Source of the DNA: Phaeosaccion multiseriatum
Taxonomy: Eukaryota > Ochrophyta, other classes
Length of the DNA: 64,000 nt
Reading direction: 5' to 3'
NCBI GenBank assembly: GCA_965112735.1
Contig: OZ218962.1
Coordinates: 62,001-126,000, forward strand
In this document: positions 1 through 12,200 of the stretch, piece by piece
How the letters are laid out: the number at the start of each line of letters is the position of its first letter
Position numbering within the stretch: the stretch's first letter is position 1
Notes under the pieces: generated by a model
What the model saw: the letters and a program-made list of their open reading frames with translations, nothing else
Databases searched by the model: none
Told to the model about the DNA's origin: nothing
Program-made: the position numbers and the translations under genes

Positions 1-1876
1 TGGGATGAGGGCGAGCAGGAGCGTCCAGGGGGCGGGGCTCGCGTGCGTGCGTGCGTGGCTCCCTTCGCCCCCCGGGGCAGCTTGGTCGAGGAGGTAGGCC
101 ATGAGCCCTGCCCACACCTTGGGGTGCCGTACGTCCTCCACGCCGCTCAGCCACACTCCCACCAGGGGCACCTGCACGCACAGAGGATCCTGAGGGGGGG
201 GAGATGGCAGTGGAAGAGTGCGATCAGGTGGGTGAGGGTGCGGGATTCCCTCCTCCACCTCCATGGGTGCCATCCGGTGCCATCCCGTAGGCGGGAGCTT
301 AGCCTCACACTGCCACTCACACTGCCACTCACGCACTCACTCACTCACTCACTCACGCACTCACTCACTCACTCACGCACTCACTCACTCACTCACTCAC
401 TCACTCACTCACTCACTCACTCACTCACTCACTCACTCAGTCAGTCAGTCAGTCAGTCAGTCAGTCAGTCACTCAGTCAGTCACTCACTCACTCACCGAC
501 TCTTCCAGGAGCACCGCCCGCCTCGCCTCGTTGAGCGTGAGCACGCCGCTCGACATGGGCACGATGGGCGCGATGGACCCGTGCCCTCTCTGCCCTCTCT
601 GCAGCTGCAAAAGGGTCTCTGCGAGGGGCGTGTGGAGCAGCGGCAGGGGCATGATGGGCGTCACCTCCAGACACACGTTGGGAAGCACCGCCTCGGCTCG
701 GAAGCGCATGGACGTGAAGCCTGGCACCTCTGACACCTCGCACGACAACCGCAGGGGCAGCATCCGACACTCCGCCGCGTCGCCCGAGGAGCCACAGCTA
801 GAGCCATAGCAGTTGGTCGTACGGCCGTGTACGAAGCTGGTCATGAAGCTTCCGTACTCCTCCTCGGACACGCGCAGGGCCGCCAGAGAGGACAGTCCCT
901 CTCTCTCTCGCTCTTTCTCCCTCACAGGAGGTGTCCCGCCCTCCCCCCTCGGGGCAGCGCCGCCGCTCACGCCCATGACCTGCGCCGCAAGGAGGGAATG
1001 CCGCGCCTGCCCCTGACCTAAGCAAGTTCCCTGCCCCATGAGCCGCTCCGCAGCGCCGCCCGCCGCGCCCCAACACGCTACACGCGAAGTCGCCACCTCC
1101 ACCTCGGACAAGGACGAGGGGCCCGTGTCAGGGGCAGTTTCAGTGCCAGCTTCGAATACAAGCGTGTAGGCCGCCTTGCTGCGGATGGCCGCCATGCGCG
1201 GATCGTTCTCCAGACCATTCTGCAGACCGTTCTCTGCGCCCCCCCGGGCCAAGTCGCTGGTCCGGACCAGCCTCCCCGCGAGGGCCCCTGCCACTGCGTA
1301 GCGGCGCTCGTCCTCCCCACTCTTGCGTAAGGCCCCGAGCTTGTCGGAGAGGACCCGGGCCATTTGCCGTGCAGTGGCCAGGGGGAGCAACACGGCGGGG
1401 AGCACGCTCGAGGGCTGCAGACAGAGGGTGGGGCCTCTCCCCGAGGGGGTGCTGTCCCACAGAGAGAGAGTGCTGCTAGGGAAGCGGATGGAGCCGAAGT
1501 ACACGTCATTCGCATTCGCCGCCGCACAGGCTGGCGAGGCCGCCGGCCCCAGGGAGGGGGAGGGGGAGGGCCTGTCATACAGCAGGGGGAAGAGCAACAC
1601 ACTTTGAGCAACAGCTCCTACCAGCAGGGTAGCAAGGGTACAAAAGACGGCAAAGGGAAGCAGATAATGGGGTAAAGGGTAGCTGACACGGCCTCCCCCC
1701 TGAGGAGGCACCCCACTCCCATCTCCCGGGCTCACCGCTGGTAAGAAGCGGCGCCTCCCCCCCAGCCACCCCTTCCCGCCTGCGCCTCCTTGTCCCCCAT
1801 GGCAGCTCTCACGGCCCTGGCAGCCTGGAGGCCGAGCAAGATGCTGCCGCCCCTGCTTGGGCCTGCGCGGCCACAT
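1..1876 (-). CDS. STIL/Ana2-like centriole duplication protein (5' part, runs off left edge)
   Basis: The coding region starts at an ATG at 1874-1876. It reads open to a donor at 497, then continues in an exon from 189 to the window edge. The two exons join in phase 0, and the join reads LLEES then DPLCVQ then VPLVGVWLSGV. This matches the STIL N-terminal domain signature (a serine-aspartate-proline segment followed by PLVGIWLSG). An upstream segment, RFPSS..SLWDSTPSG, matches the first STIL motif (FPPSKCALWNPTPTG). STIL/Ana2/SAS-5 proteins recruit SAS-6 and are activated by PLK4 to start cartwheel assembly at centrioles. A hydrophobic stretch near residues 70-95 could be a translated pyrimidine-rich intron, because a donor (AGCG|gtgag) lies at about 1736 and several acceptors lie near 1580-1620. 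The coiled coil and STAN motif would lie outside the window. The first exon has no recognisable homology, so the start is uncertain. Family assignment rests on memory of human STIL. Confidence 0.72.
300..496. repeat. (TCAC)n/(TCAG)n microsatellite inside the STIL-like intron
   Basis: On the coding (minus) strand the intron begins gtgagtgagtgagtga and continues as GTGA/CTGA tetranucleotides for nearly 200 bp. The repeat therefore starts at the 5' splice site itself. Confidence 0.9.
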
Positions 1877-2760
1877 TGCCTGCTACTGCTGCTGCTACTG
1901 CTGCTGCTGCTACGGGGGGCGCCCTTCTCGGGAGCGGGAGAGCCTCCGTAGGGAGAGCCTCCGTAGGGAACGGTGAAGGGGGGGGCGGCAGAGTGCTCAC
2001 ACTCTGACTCTGTGGATGGCGTTGCGGACAGCAGAAAGGGCATATGTTGGGAAACTGGTGGACGGCAATTACAGTTTCTCTCCGCCCCCCTCCCTCCCAC
2101 CCCCTCCCTCTGCTCCTTTCCATCCTCTCCTCCCCAGATCCCACCTGATTCGTCTGGGAAGTAGGCCGACTGGCCTTTGCCTCTTCCGCGTATTGAGGGC
2201 CCCAGGTCAGCTGCGCGTTCGGAGAAGAGCGTCTGCTCACTCTCCGACTAGATGATAGCAGGATCAGAGGAATATACAGGGGTGGGAAGAGTCAGCTGAG
2301 TGCAGAGGAGAGAGGAGGAGAGGAGAGAGGAGAGAGGACGAGAGGGGAAAGAGAGTAAGTGGGAGAGGGTTCGCGAGATCGACAGCAAATACCTCTTCCA
2401 TGAGCTTCCCAGCAGGCGCTCAACTTGCCCCTTCGTTAATGGACTACGTGCAATCCGCTGGAAGCTTATCAAGGGAGGGGAAGGGAGGGATGCTCGAATT
2501 TTCAAACGGGTGCATTCATTATTGACTTATGTAAGTGTGCCGGCGCCACAGGCCACGTTGGTGCTCCAAGTCACAGTTCCCTTTCGATTTTTCCATTCAA
2601 AAAAAAAACTGGGAGACGCCTGGATACGCCTAAGAGCTCTGGGCGGTGGCAGCAGCCAGCAGCAGCAGAGGAAGGGCTGTGCAGTAGACTCACGAGCAGA
2701 GTGGTGGTGGTGGTTGTAGGTACCCAACTCAATTTTCGAAACCTTCGTTTGTTAAGGAAA
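1877..2760. promoter_or_regulatory. Divergent upstream region between the STIL-like and LON-Deg genes
   Basis: This 0.9 kb gap separates two genes that start away from each other, so it presumably holds both promoters and 5' UTRs. It contains a CAG/CTG-rich run at 1885-1915, a purine-rich GAGAGGAG stretch at 2300-2350 and a (GGT)n run just upstream of the LON-Deg gene. I see no convincing TATA box or conserved gene. Confidence 0.4.
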
Positions 2761-5700
2761 ATGTCTTGGCGTGCGGTGCTGCTGCTCCTCCTGCTTTCAC
2801 TCGCTCATGCATGGGTTCCCAGAATCGCTTCCTCGTCAAGAGGACTAGTACCTCCGCCACCAGCCGTTGTGAATGTGCCCCATGACCAAGGACACCAGTA
2901 TCCTAGCAGTACCCACGCTGCCCGTAGCTTGTGGGATGACGATGTTGTGTTCCTCGCGAACAGCTCCATCTCTGCGTTGCAAGCGAAGGCCTCCGCTGCC
3001 GCAGCTGCGGCTGGACCGACATCAGTCTCGTACATGAGGCCCTGGAACGCGGAGGGGGGGGGGTACGGCGTGCCAGGAGGGGAGACCGACGCAGACGCCG
3101 ACACCGGGCTCTCTCCTAGTCACGTGCCCCTCTTCTTCATTCGACGGCCTCTGCTGCCCCTGCAAACGAAGGGGGCGAATATAATAGGTGGGGGAGCTTG
3201 ATTGAATACTTGAGGATACTCTTCGCTCTCGTTTGGCATTGCCCTAATCCTCTCCTGCCCCCCCCCCCCTCCAAACGTTGCCTCTCTGTGGCGGCTCAGA
3301 GGAGCGATACAAGAAGATGATCGAGAAGCACTCGGAGATAGCCCTCGTATACAACGCCTCCGACAGCCGCGGAGTTGCGGCGGGGGGCGTGCTGGCTGAG
3401 ATCTGCCAGAGAGAGGCAGGGCTCTCCGCCAACTCCACGCGCATAGTTCTGAGGGGGCAGCGCAGCTTCGAGCTCACGGCAGTGCTTCGGCCGCCGGACA
3501 AAGAGAGGAAGAAGTACGCCATCGGCGAGGTGAAAGAGCACGCAACGGCTGCTGGGGACGTTGGTGGTACGGCTGCTGCTCAGGTGGCGCAGCGGGTGGC
3601 GGAAGCTTTCTTGCGAGTGCTGCCGCTGAGGAGGGAAGTGGTGCCTGTGCCGCTCTGGCGGGAGGAACACGCTCAGGCTCTGTGGCAGATCGACGGGGCG
3701 AGAGACCCGGAAAAGGTGAGGGGAGAGGGGCCCGTACATCGGGGGGGGAGGCGCGTCTGTTTGCAATGAGTGAACAGAAGGCAACACACAATGCCGTTAT
3801 CGAACTCTGATTGGGCCCAAGTTGTATATATATATACCCCACGTGTGGAAGGAGGGTGGTAGAAAAAGTTGCGCGTCTCTTTGCAAGAAGTGAATCGTGG
3901 AGTGAGGGTTAGGTAGAAGGAGTGCCCCCCCCCCCCCCCCGGTAACCCGCTCGTTGCCCTCTTTAACTCCGCTCCTCTCCGGCCCTCTATAAACAGACGT
4001 GCTGGCAAGTGGCGCGCCTCTTCGCCTTGTCCTCCCGCCAAAAGCAGCAGCTGCTGCAGGAGCCCGCTCTCGTGCGGCGTCTCGAGGCTGTGGAGCGGCT
4101 CGTGCTGGAGGTGGGCAGCAGCTTCCAACGGACCCTGGCCCTGCGCAAGGAGGCAGAGGCAAGGCAGCAGCAGCTCGACCCCGCCCAGCTGCAGTTTCAG
4201 TATCAGGGAGGGGGTGCGTGGGCGGCAGAGGCGGCGGCCGCGGCTCTCAAGGGGACCGTGAAGGTGTGTCTGTGTGTCTGTGTGTCTTGCTTGTTGCATG
4301 TTGCCGTCTCATGCTTGACAACTCATCCCATGCTTTCACAGTACGTAGCAGCACGTAAGGAGCACCTCCCCCCCCGCACTCACTCCTCCCAACGCACTGA
4401 TCCAGGTGGGCTTCAACGGAACCGCCACGAACGCGTCTGCGGGGGACATGCGCACGTCACGCAGCCAGGGCAGCGGTTTCGTGCTCTGGACGGACGCCGA
4501 GCAGGCCAGCCCCTACCCGCCCACTCAGGCGGTGCTGCTCACCAACGCACACGCCGTAGACGACAGGGGCAGGGACGATGTTGACGTCACCTTCTCAGAC
4601 GGACGCACCCTCAGGGGAAAGGTGCTCAAGCGATGGGTGAGTAAGTCAGTGAGTAAGTCACAGGGAGAGGGGGGAAGGGAGAGGGGCCAGTCCTGTCCTG
4701 CATTCATCGCCAATTCTGCATCCCTCACCCCCCTTCCCTGCCTCGCCTCAGGAGGACACAGAAGGGCAGCACTGGGACTTCGCACACGACTTCGCCCTCT
4801 TACATGTGCCTCTGAGAGAGGAGGGCCTCCGAGTCGAGGAGGAGCAGCAGCAGCCGCCGCAGCAGTCGGTGGTGATGCGGCAGGAGGGGCAGCGGGAGGG
4901 CGTGGCGGCACACGCGCTGGTTTTAGGCGACAGTGAGAGCGCCAAAGTGGGGGAGTGGTGCCTCACAGCAGGTGGGTAGGATGGCAGTGGATGGGGGATG
5001 GGTTGGGGGGGGGCTCTGCTGTGTCGAGGAGGGCGAGTCCTCTTCTCCTCAGGGTTCGCCCTAATGATGAGCTTGCTGCGGATCTTGCATGACATCTCCG
5101 TCCTCCCTCTATGTCGGGCCATGCAGGTTACCCATCCGACGTGCCTGCCCTCGTGACCTTGGGCATCGTGAGTGGGCTGTCCCGCCCCGAGGGGGAGGGC
5201 TCTGCTGCCGGGGCGGGTCCGGCGGCGGAAAAGGTTCCCGACGAGCTGCTGCTTGATGTGGGGGTGTCGCTCATCGCCACGGACTGCACCTACAACAAGG
5301 GGTGAGTCTTGGAGGGGAGGGGATGGCAGGGGATGGCAGGGGATGGCAAGGGGGTTGGAAGTTAAGGGTCGTGTGCCGTCCTCAGTCGAGAAGCGCCTCT
5401 GGAGCTGCAAATGGAGCAACCGAATCTTTGGTAGGGTTAGGCGTGCCCTCGTGCTGCACTCGTGCTGCAGAGAGAGCTCAAACCAACCTCCCTCCTCCTC
5501 CTTCTTCCCTCCCGCTGCCCCGCTGCCCCGCTGCCCCGCTTCCTCACTCCGCCGCCGCGGGGAGCAGCATCAGCGGAGGGCCGCTCGTCAACGCCGCCGG
5601 AGAAGTCATCGGCCTCAACACCTTCGTGCGGCCCGGCCTCTCGGGCATCGGTGAGGAGCTCGCTTACTCACTCACTCCCTCACTCACTCACTCACTCACT

Positions 5701-6138
5701 CACTCACTCACTCACTCACTCACTCACTCACTCACTCACTCACTCACTTACTCCCCTCACCTCACGCACTCACTCTCTCACTCACTTACTCCCCTCACCT
5801 CACTCACTCACTCTCTCACTCACTCTCCCACTCACTTACTCCCCTCACCTCACTCACTCACTCACTCACTCACACACTCACGTACTCCCTCCCTCCCTCC
5901 CTCCTCCCTCTCTCCCTCCTCCCTCCTCCCTCCTCCCTCCCTCCCTCCCTCCCTCCCTCCCCGCCTCCCTCCCTCCCTCCCTCCCTCCCCGCCTCCCTCC
6001 CTCCCTCCCTCCCTCCCTCCCTCAGGCTTTGCGGTGGCCATCAACAGGGTGCGCTCCGCGGTGAACGCGTATGCCTGCTCCCCCGGGGGGCGCGCGGCTC
6101 TGGGGCGCACATCGGAGGACGGCCCTCTCCTTCCGTGA
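2761..6138 (+). CDS. Plastid-targeted LON substrate-binding domain fused to a Deg/HtrA-type serine protease
   Basis: Eight exons (2761-3187, 3300-3715, 3997-4263, 4406-4636, 4752-4971, 5127-5301, 5568-5650, 6026-6138) join without a phase break into 643 residues. The N-terminus is a signal peptide (about residues 1-17) ending LAHA before W, then VPR. This is a red-lineage bipartite plastid presequence pattern. Residues about 125-330 resemble the LON substrate-binding domain: a PLFFIRRPLLPLQ strand, NIIEERYKKMIEKH, then AEICQRE..STRIVLRGQRSF. A helical bundle with RQKQQLLQEPALVRRLEAVERL follows. The protease part has the His box LLTNAHAVDD, the Asp box HDFALLHV and the Ser box SISGGPLVNAAGEVIGLNT, so the triad is complete. 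No PDZ domain follows. Exon 7 could start at 5565 or 5568 with no frame change. The LON AAA+ and Ser-Lys protease parts are absent. Family calls are from motif recall. The role is inferred to be plastid protein quality control. Confidence 0.85.
5651..6025. repeat. (TCAC)n then (CCCT)n tracts filling the last LON-Deg intron
   Basis: The intron between the catalytic-serine exon and the last exon consists almost entirely of CACT tetranucleotides (to about 5880) followed by CTCC/CCCT tracts. It ends in an ordinary pyrimidine-rich cag acceptor. Confidence 0.95.
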
Positions 6139-7422
6139 GGGTACGTTACAGACCATGTGCTGCTGTCCGTTACTGTGAGCCTAAAGGCCATCTGCTGCCT
6201 TCCGCGAGGGGCAAGGAGCGCTCTGGCCTGACTGGGGCGGCGCTTGAGAGACTCGAGTCACGAGGGATTGAGTGGCGCGGCAGTTGGTGATACAGCAGCA
6301 GAGGCTGAGGGCACGTCAGTTGGTGATACAGCGGCCTTCTAGGGACGTCACAGGGCCTGCTAATCGCCGCGTATGGGCCATGTTGAAACGCTGCGTGGAG
6401 CTCATGCGCACATTCGATGCACAGAGAGCAACAGAGACTTCCGAGCTTTGACCATCGGGTATGACCCGGGGTGTGTGCCCAGGGGGGGGGTGTTCCCAGA
6501 GGGTCTGCTGTGCTGGAGGGTCGAGGGAGGCAAAGCTGAATCGCTCCCTACGGTGGCCCCACGCACGCACGCACGGACGCACGGACGCGTCCCAGGCCTT
6601 TCCATTCAGATGCAGCCCGAAAGGAGCTGTCTGCGAGGCTTCAGCGTGCTTGCAAGGAGCGACCTCGTCTATCGGCCCATCGATATATCGAGAGATCGAA
6701 ATATCATATGTCTGGGTAAATCGATACAGAGAGAGAGGGGAAAACATGTATCTGGATAAATCGATTTATCGAGAGATCGAAATCGATCTGTCCGTCTCGG
6801 GTCTAGGCCGGGGGGATGATGGGCATGATGGGCATTGTGAGTGTTCCTTGGGCCCAAAAGCCTCACGTAAGCCTCACGTAAGCCTCACGTAAGCCTCACG
6901 TACGTAAGCCTTACGTAAGCCTTACGTAACGCAAGCGTCCCGAGCGTCATGTGACGGGTGAAGCTCCTCCTCCTGCGTGGAGGCGTGTGGCGTGTGGTGT
7001 GTGGTGTATCACCAACTGGTGTGTGGTGTGTGGTGTGTGGTGTGTGCACCTTTTGGGGATAGCTCGGCGGCATTGAGTTGCTCGAAGGACCCGAGCTCAC
7101 CAGATCACTGGTGCCCCGACACTGTTTCTAAAATGGCGACATAACAAGTATATATTTTACACAGCGGCCTCTTGCCGTACGCCGTCAGACTCATGTTAGT
7201 AATAGAAACCTTCACGACTCATGTTAATATTTCGTAGTATAAGAAACAAGGGGGAACAGAAGCAGAAGTGGTGGTAGTAGTAGTAGTGGTAGTGGTAGTA
7301 GTAGTAGTAGTAGTAGTAGTAATAGTAGTAGTAGTAATAGTAGTAGTAGTAGTAGTAGAGTAGTAGTAGTTGTAGTAGTCGTAGGAGTAGGGGCAGTGGT
7401 GGTAGTAGTGGTGGTAGTAGTG

Positions 7423-7463
<41 letters not shown>

Positions 7464-8288
7464 TTTAGTAGTAGTAGTAGTATAGTAGTAGTATAGTAGT
7501 AGTAGTAGAAGCAGTAGTAGTCGTAGGAGTAGGTGCAATAGTAGCAGTGGTAGTAGTAGTGCAGTAGTGGTTGTAGTAGTAACAGTAGTGGATGCTGTAG
7601 TGGTAGTGGCACTAGACAACATACACACCATGACTCCCCTCTCCTCCCGCCCCCCCCCCCCCCCTCCTCTCTTCTCCACTTCCCTCCTCTTTTGTCTCCT
7701 CCCCGCACGGCGGAGCGCACGTGCCGTATCCAAACCAGGACACGTGTCACAAGGAGGCGGGCAGTTCATGCCTACCCTTTCTCTCTCTCTTGTCACAGGG
7801 AGGCGGGGGCAGTTTGTACGGCCCTGCTTTTGACCCTTCGCTTCACCCTTCGCTTCAATGACTTTCCATCCCTCTGGTGCCCGCCCCGCGCATCGCCTCC
7901 CCTGCCCCCAAACAAAAATTTCGACACTCCATGAGCGCCCCCCCCCCCCACCCCCGCCTCTCTCCCCTCTCCTCTCTATGGTACACCACGCGCCTGCCTG
8001 GCGGTCTGTCCAGGGAGCGCCATCTCCCCTGCCACACCCGAAGGACTGACGCCGCACTGGGAGGGGGGGCAGATGCACTCCCCACAAGGCCAAGGCGAGA
8101 GGAGAGGCAAATGCGAAGAGGCCCTTCCTTCCTTCCTTCCTTCCCTCCCTCCCTCCTTCCTTCGTCCCCCGCCTCCTCCCTCCCTTCCGCATCCACCTGC
8201 AGGGGCCTCCTCCCCTCTTCCCCTCCTTGGGCATACTCCCCGGTCGGGTACCCCAAGTGTACGAAGCCAAAGCCGCCTTCCATCTATC
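6139..8288. other. Intergenic region with several short repeats, no gene seen
   Basis: This lies between the tail of the LON-Deg gene and the tail of the NPC1-like gene. It holds two copies of a dispersed CAGTTGGTGATACAGC motif (6281-6298, 6317-6334). A direct repeat with ATCGAGAGATCGAAAT cores lies at about 6680-6795. Repeated CCTCACGTAAG units follow at about 6858-6935, then GTGTGGTGTGTGG runs at 6985-7045. An imperfect (GTA)n array of about 330 bp lies at 7263-7600. No reading frame has recognisable protein content; long frames here are translated repeats. Confidence 0.7.
7263..7600. repeat. Imperfect (GTA)n microsatellite
   Basis: About 330 bp of GTA trinucleotides are interrupted by GTG, AAT, TTT and GCA triplets. 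The tract is non-coding and lies downstream of the NPC1-like stop codon. Confidence 0.95.
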
Positions 8289-9172
8289 TTATATGGCCAT
8301 GGGGTTGCCCGCCTCCCCCTCCCCTTCCGTCACCGCCGCCGCGCTGCCGCCCCCCCTGCCGCCGCTCCCCGCGAGGGACGACGCGAGGTGCTTACTCTCC
8401 TCCTCGATGAGATTGTTCTGCGCCGACTGATATGCGTCCGGACCCACCAGGCTCAGCAGCACAGGAAGGAAGATGAGGCCGTGGCCCAAGCCAACTGTGA
8501 CCGTGGTGAAGAACTGCTTGAAGAACACCACGAACACGTAGGACTTGCTGCCCGACAGGAGCAACACGGCAAGGAAGGTGCTGATGCCTCCGTTCAGCAC
8601 CGCCACCTGAGCGGAGCAGAGGAGGAGGGGGGGGGAGAACGGCGAAAGGAGGACGAGAAGAGGAGGCCGTCAGCCGGCGATGCACAAACACACACAGCCA
8701 CACACAAACACACACAGCCACACACAGCCATATACACAAACACACACAGCCATATACACAAACACACACAGACATACACAAACACACACAGCCATACACA
8801 GCCACACACAAACACACACAGCCATACACAAACACACACAGCCATACACAGCCATACACAGCCATACACAGCCCGGGCGACCGACAGCCCGGGCGACCGA
8901 CGGGGCCTGTGACGTGTCACTACGCCCTGTGCTCGACGCTCCTTGGTGCGCGCCATGGTGGCGGTACTCAGCCTCTGCAGGGTGTCTTAATCAGCCCCGG
9001 CCAACTGAAATTACTCCTCACCCCCCCGCCAAGTGTAACTAACTGCAACTCACCCCGATATCCCCGAGGGTCTTGACGACTCGCTCGTCCCGTGTGCCCG
9101 TCTTGAGCATGAACGAGTGCCCCACGTGGGCCTGTCGTGGTGTCAAGCAGTTTCGCACACACACACACACGT

Positions 9173-9224
<52 letters not shown>

Positions 9225-12200
9225 GGGGGGGGGGGTAGTGAGGGCACAACTCCTACGCACTGGGGCCCGGCCATCCACTTGAAGGCCAAAGTGGTTCATT
9301 GACTTACGGAGTAGTCCACGGAGAGGCCGATAGCGAGGACGAGATTGATGACAGCAATGTTGTCGATGGCCAAGCCCCAGTAGTAGATAACGCCTGGCAG
9401 GGGTGTGCGGTTAGTTCATAGCGCAGTCAAGTAGGTTAGTGAGTGGTCAGGCCGGGGAAGCTAGCTGTACATACTGGCTGCGAGTGAGAACGAGGGCCTT
9501 CCTTGGGGAACGCTCCACATGTACACACTTGAGGGTTGTGTGATGCAATCGATGGGCCTATCCTTCCCCTCCCCTCTGGCCTATCCTTCCCCTCCCCTCT
9601 GGCCTATCCTTCCCCTCCCCTCTGGCCTATCCTTCCCCTCCCCTCTGGCCTATCCTTCCCCTCCCCTCTGGCCTATCCTTCCCCTCCCCTCTGGCCTATC
9701 CTTCCCCTCCCCTCTGGCCTATCCTTCCCCTCCCCTCTGGCCTATCCTTCCCCTCCCCTCTGGCCTATCCTTCCCCTCCCCTCTGGCCTATCCTTCCCCT
9801 CCCCTCTGGCCTATCCTTCCCCTCCCCTCTGGCCTATCCTTCCCCTCCCCTCTGGCCTATCCTTCCCCTCCCCTCTGGCCTATCCTTCCCCTCCCCTCTG
9901 GCCTACCCTTCCCCTCCCCTCTGGCCTATCCTTCCCCTCCCCTCTGGCCTATCCTTCCCCTCCCCTCTGGCCTATCCTTCCCCTCCCCTCTGGCCTATCC
10001 TTCCCCTCCCCTCTGGCCTATCCTTCCCCTCCCCTCTGGCCTATCCTTCCCCTCCCCTCTGGCCTATCCTTCCCCTCCCCTCTGGCCTATCCTTCCCCTC
10101 CCCTCTGGCCTATCCTTCCCCTCCCCTCTGGCCTATCCTTCCCCTCCCCTCTGGCCTATCCTTCCCCACCCCTCTGGCCTATCCTTCCCCTCCCCGCCCC
10201 TCTGGACACGCACCGAGCTGATCGACGATGGTGAAGAGCACGCTGATGAAGACGAGAAGCGCCGTGACGGGGTGCGCGATGAGGATCAGCGTCACCACGA
10301 ACACCGCAATAAGAGAAACAGATAGACCCACGTACAGCTCCTGCAGGGGGCGGGCACACAGTCAGTCGGGCGGGGAGTTACGGCCATGGAGTTACGGCCA
10401 TGCGACAGCGACAGCGGCGGTCGACAGCGGCGGTCAGTTGGGCTTCACTTTACAATATACCAATCGTTTCGTCAAGGGCAGAGGTCAGTTTGGCTTCACT
10501 TCATTTCAATCGTTTCGTCAAGGGCAGAGGCCAAACCTCAATCGAGGGAGGCGTTCCCCTTCGCCGAGGAGCCAACCATCCCCTGCCATCCCCTGCCATC
10601 CCCTGCCATCCCCTGCCATGCCCTGCCATGCCCACGCTCACCTGCAGCAGCACGGCGTAGCTCTCCCACTCGAGGTAGGCGATGGTAAAGGGGAAGGCCT
10701 CCACCTCCAAGTCCTCGGCAAGATTGCGCGAGTCCTTCAGAGCGTCCACCTTCTTCATGGCGTTGCCGTTGATGCTCGACGAGTACTCCGACGCTGAGTA
10801 GTGAGTGTCAAGACAAGACATGCATCATGGGCAAAGGGAAGGTGGAGCGGTAGCTTGGATCAGCACGGGCGGCCCTCTCCCTCTTTGACGTTCTATTTGC
10901 CCCCCTGTGTGCTCCTTGCACCCCCCCTGACGTGAGCAACCCCCCCCCCAATCGATTCGGAGCATTCAGAGCTCCCCCCTGCCCCCCCTCCCCCCTCCCC
11001 CCCCGCCGAGGCGACGCACCAATCTTGGTGGCGAGGATGCTGTCGTAGCTCTGGAACACGACGGAGCTGTTGTAGCCCTTGCCGTCCCCGTCCAGGTAGG
11101 TGTGCAGCAGCGAGTAGAACTCCGTCTCGTTGGTCAGTACGGTGTTCCCGTCGGCGTTAACGGTTGCCGCTGCGGCGTTATCGTCCTCTGTGGCCCACAC
11201 CACGAAGTCGTCGTACCAGGAGGCGAAGGTGTCGCTCGTGGTGGGGTCCTGACACCATTGAGCGGCACCGGCCAGGGGCAGGGGGGAGGATAAGGTCAGC
11301 ATGGAGTGCGTGGGTGGGTGGGTGGGTGGGTGGGTGCGTGCGTGCGTGCGTGCGAGTGCTGGGAAGTCGTATAACACTACATCCCCTAAAATGAGCCCAC
11401 GAAGAGAGAGAGAGCGTCCCAGCTGCAGTTGAAGTCCTGCTTACCCGAATGTAGGGCGAGCGGCTCTCCTTGCCCTCGAACCTCGTGCGCACTTGGGCGA
11501 GGCCGTCCTGCTGGGCGAAGTAATCGAAGGTCTCGGTGATGAGCTCGAAACGCGTGCCGGTGTTGCTGAAGTACCTGTCCTCCGCAAGCTCATAGTCCTG
11601 CGGGGGGGGAGGGGTGCAGTGTGGGCAGCGCAAGCCAAGTGAGGCTCAGGCTCACCGAGTCGGTACGGACGCCTCTGGGAGCGCCATGTGGAGGCGTACG
11701 GGACTGTAACGTGCGTAACGTGCGGTACGGTAGGGGCCGGACTTACCCAGGCGTAGTGCTGCAGGGAGGGCCATCAGCGATCATCCATTGACCATCGTCC
11801 GGCGTGGCGGGGGGCGTTACACACGGAGAGGGGGAGCGGAAGGTTAGGGCGGTTAGAGGCATATGAGAAGAGGCGGGGTCTCGAGGTCTCGAGGTCTCGA
11901 GGGAGCGGTGGGCAGGGCGGTGGGCAGGCGTCACAGAGCAGAGAGCAGTAGGACCCTTCGGACCCACTCAGAGGCCACTCAGAGGCCACTCAGAGGCCCA
12001 ATCAGATGACCATTCTGACTCACGTCACGGGGGATGAAAGCGTCTGTGGGGTCCTCGACTCTGAGCTTGGTAGCGCCGTTGATGCCCGCCGTGAGCAACG
12101 CGAGGAAGCCGAGGATGACAAGCGCCTTCACGGGCTTCTTGGTCAGCTGCGGCGCGTAGTAGTTGATGATGAAGCGGCCTGAGGGGGGAGGGCGGGATGA

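Noticed and set aside
1583-1733. Possible transmembrane helix in the STIL-like protein
   Set aside because: The hydrophobic run coincides with a pyrimidine-rich stretch bounded by plausible splice sites, and STIL proteins are not membrane proteins. Not claimed as a domain.
7224-8270. 348-codon minus-strand frame with long Thr and Leu runs
   Set aside because: It is translated from the (GTA)n tract and C-rich sequence downstream of the NPC1-like stop, with no conserved motif.
9519-10325. 268-codon plus-strand frame rich in Pro, Leu and Ser
   Set aside because: It is the translation of the 23-bp minisatellite inside an intron of the minus-strand NPC1-like gene; every frame is open for the same reason.
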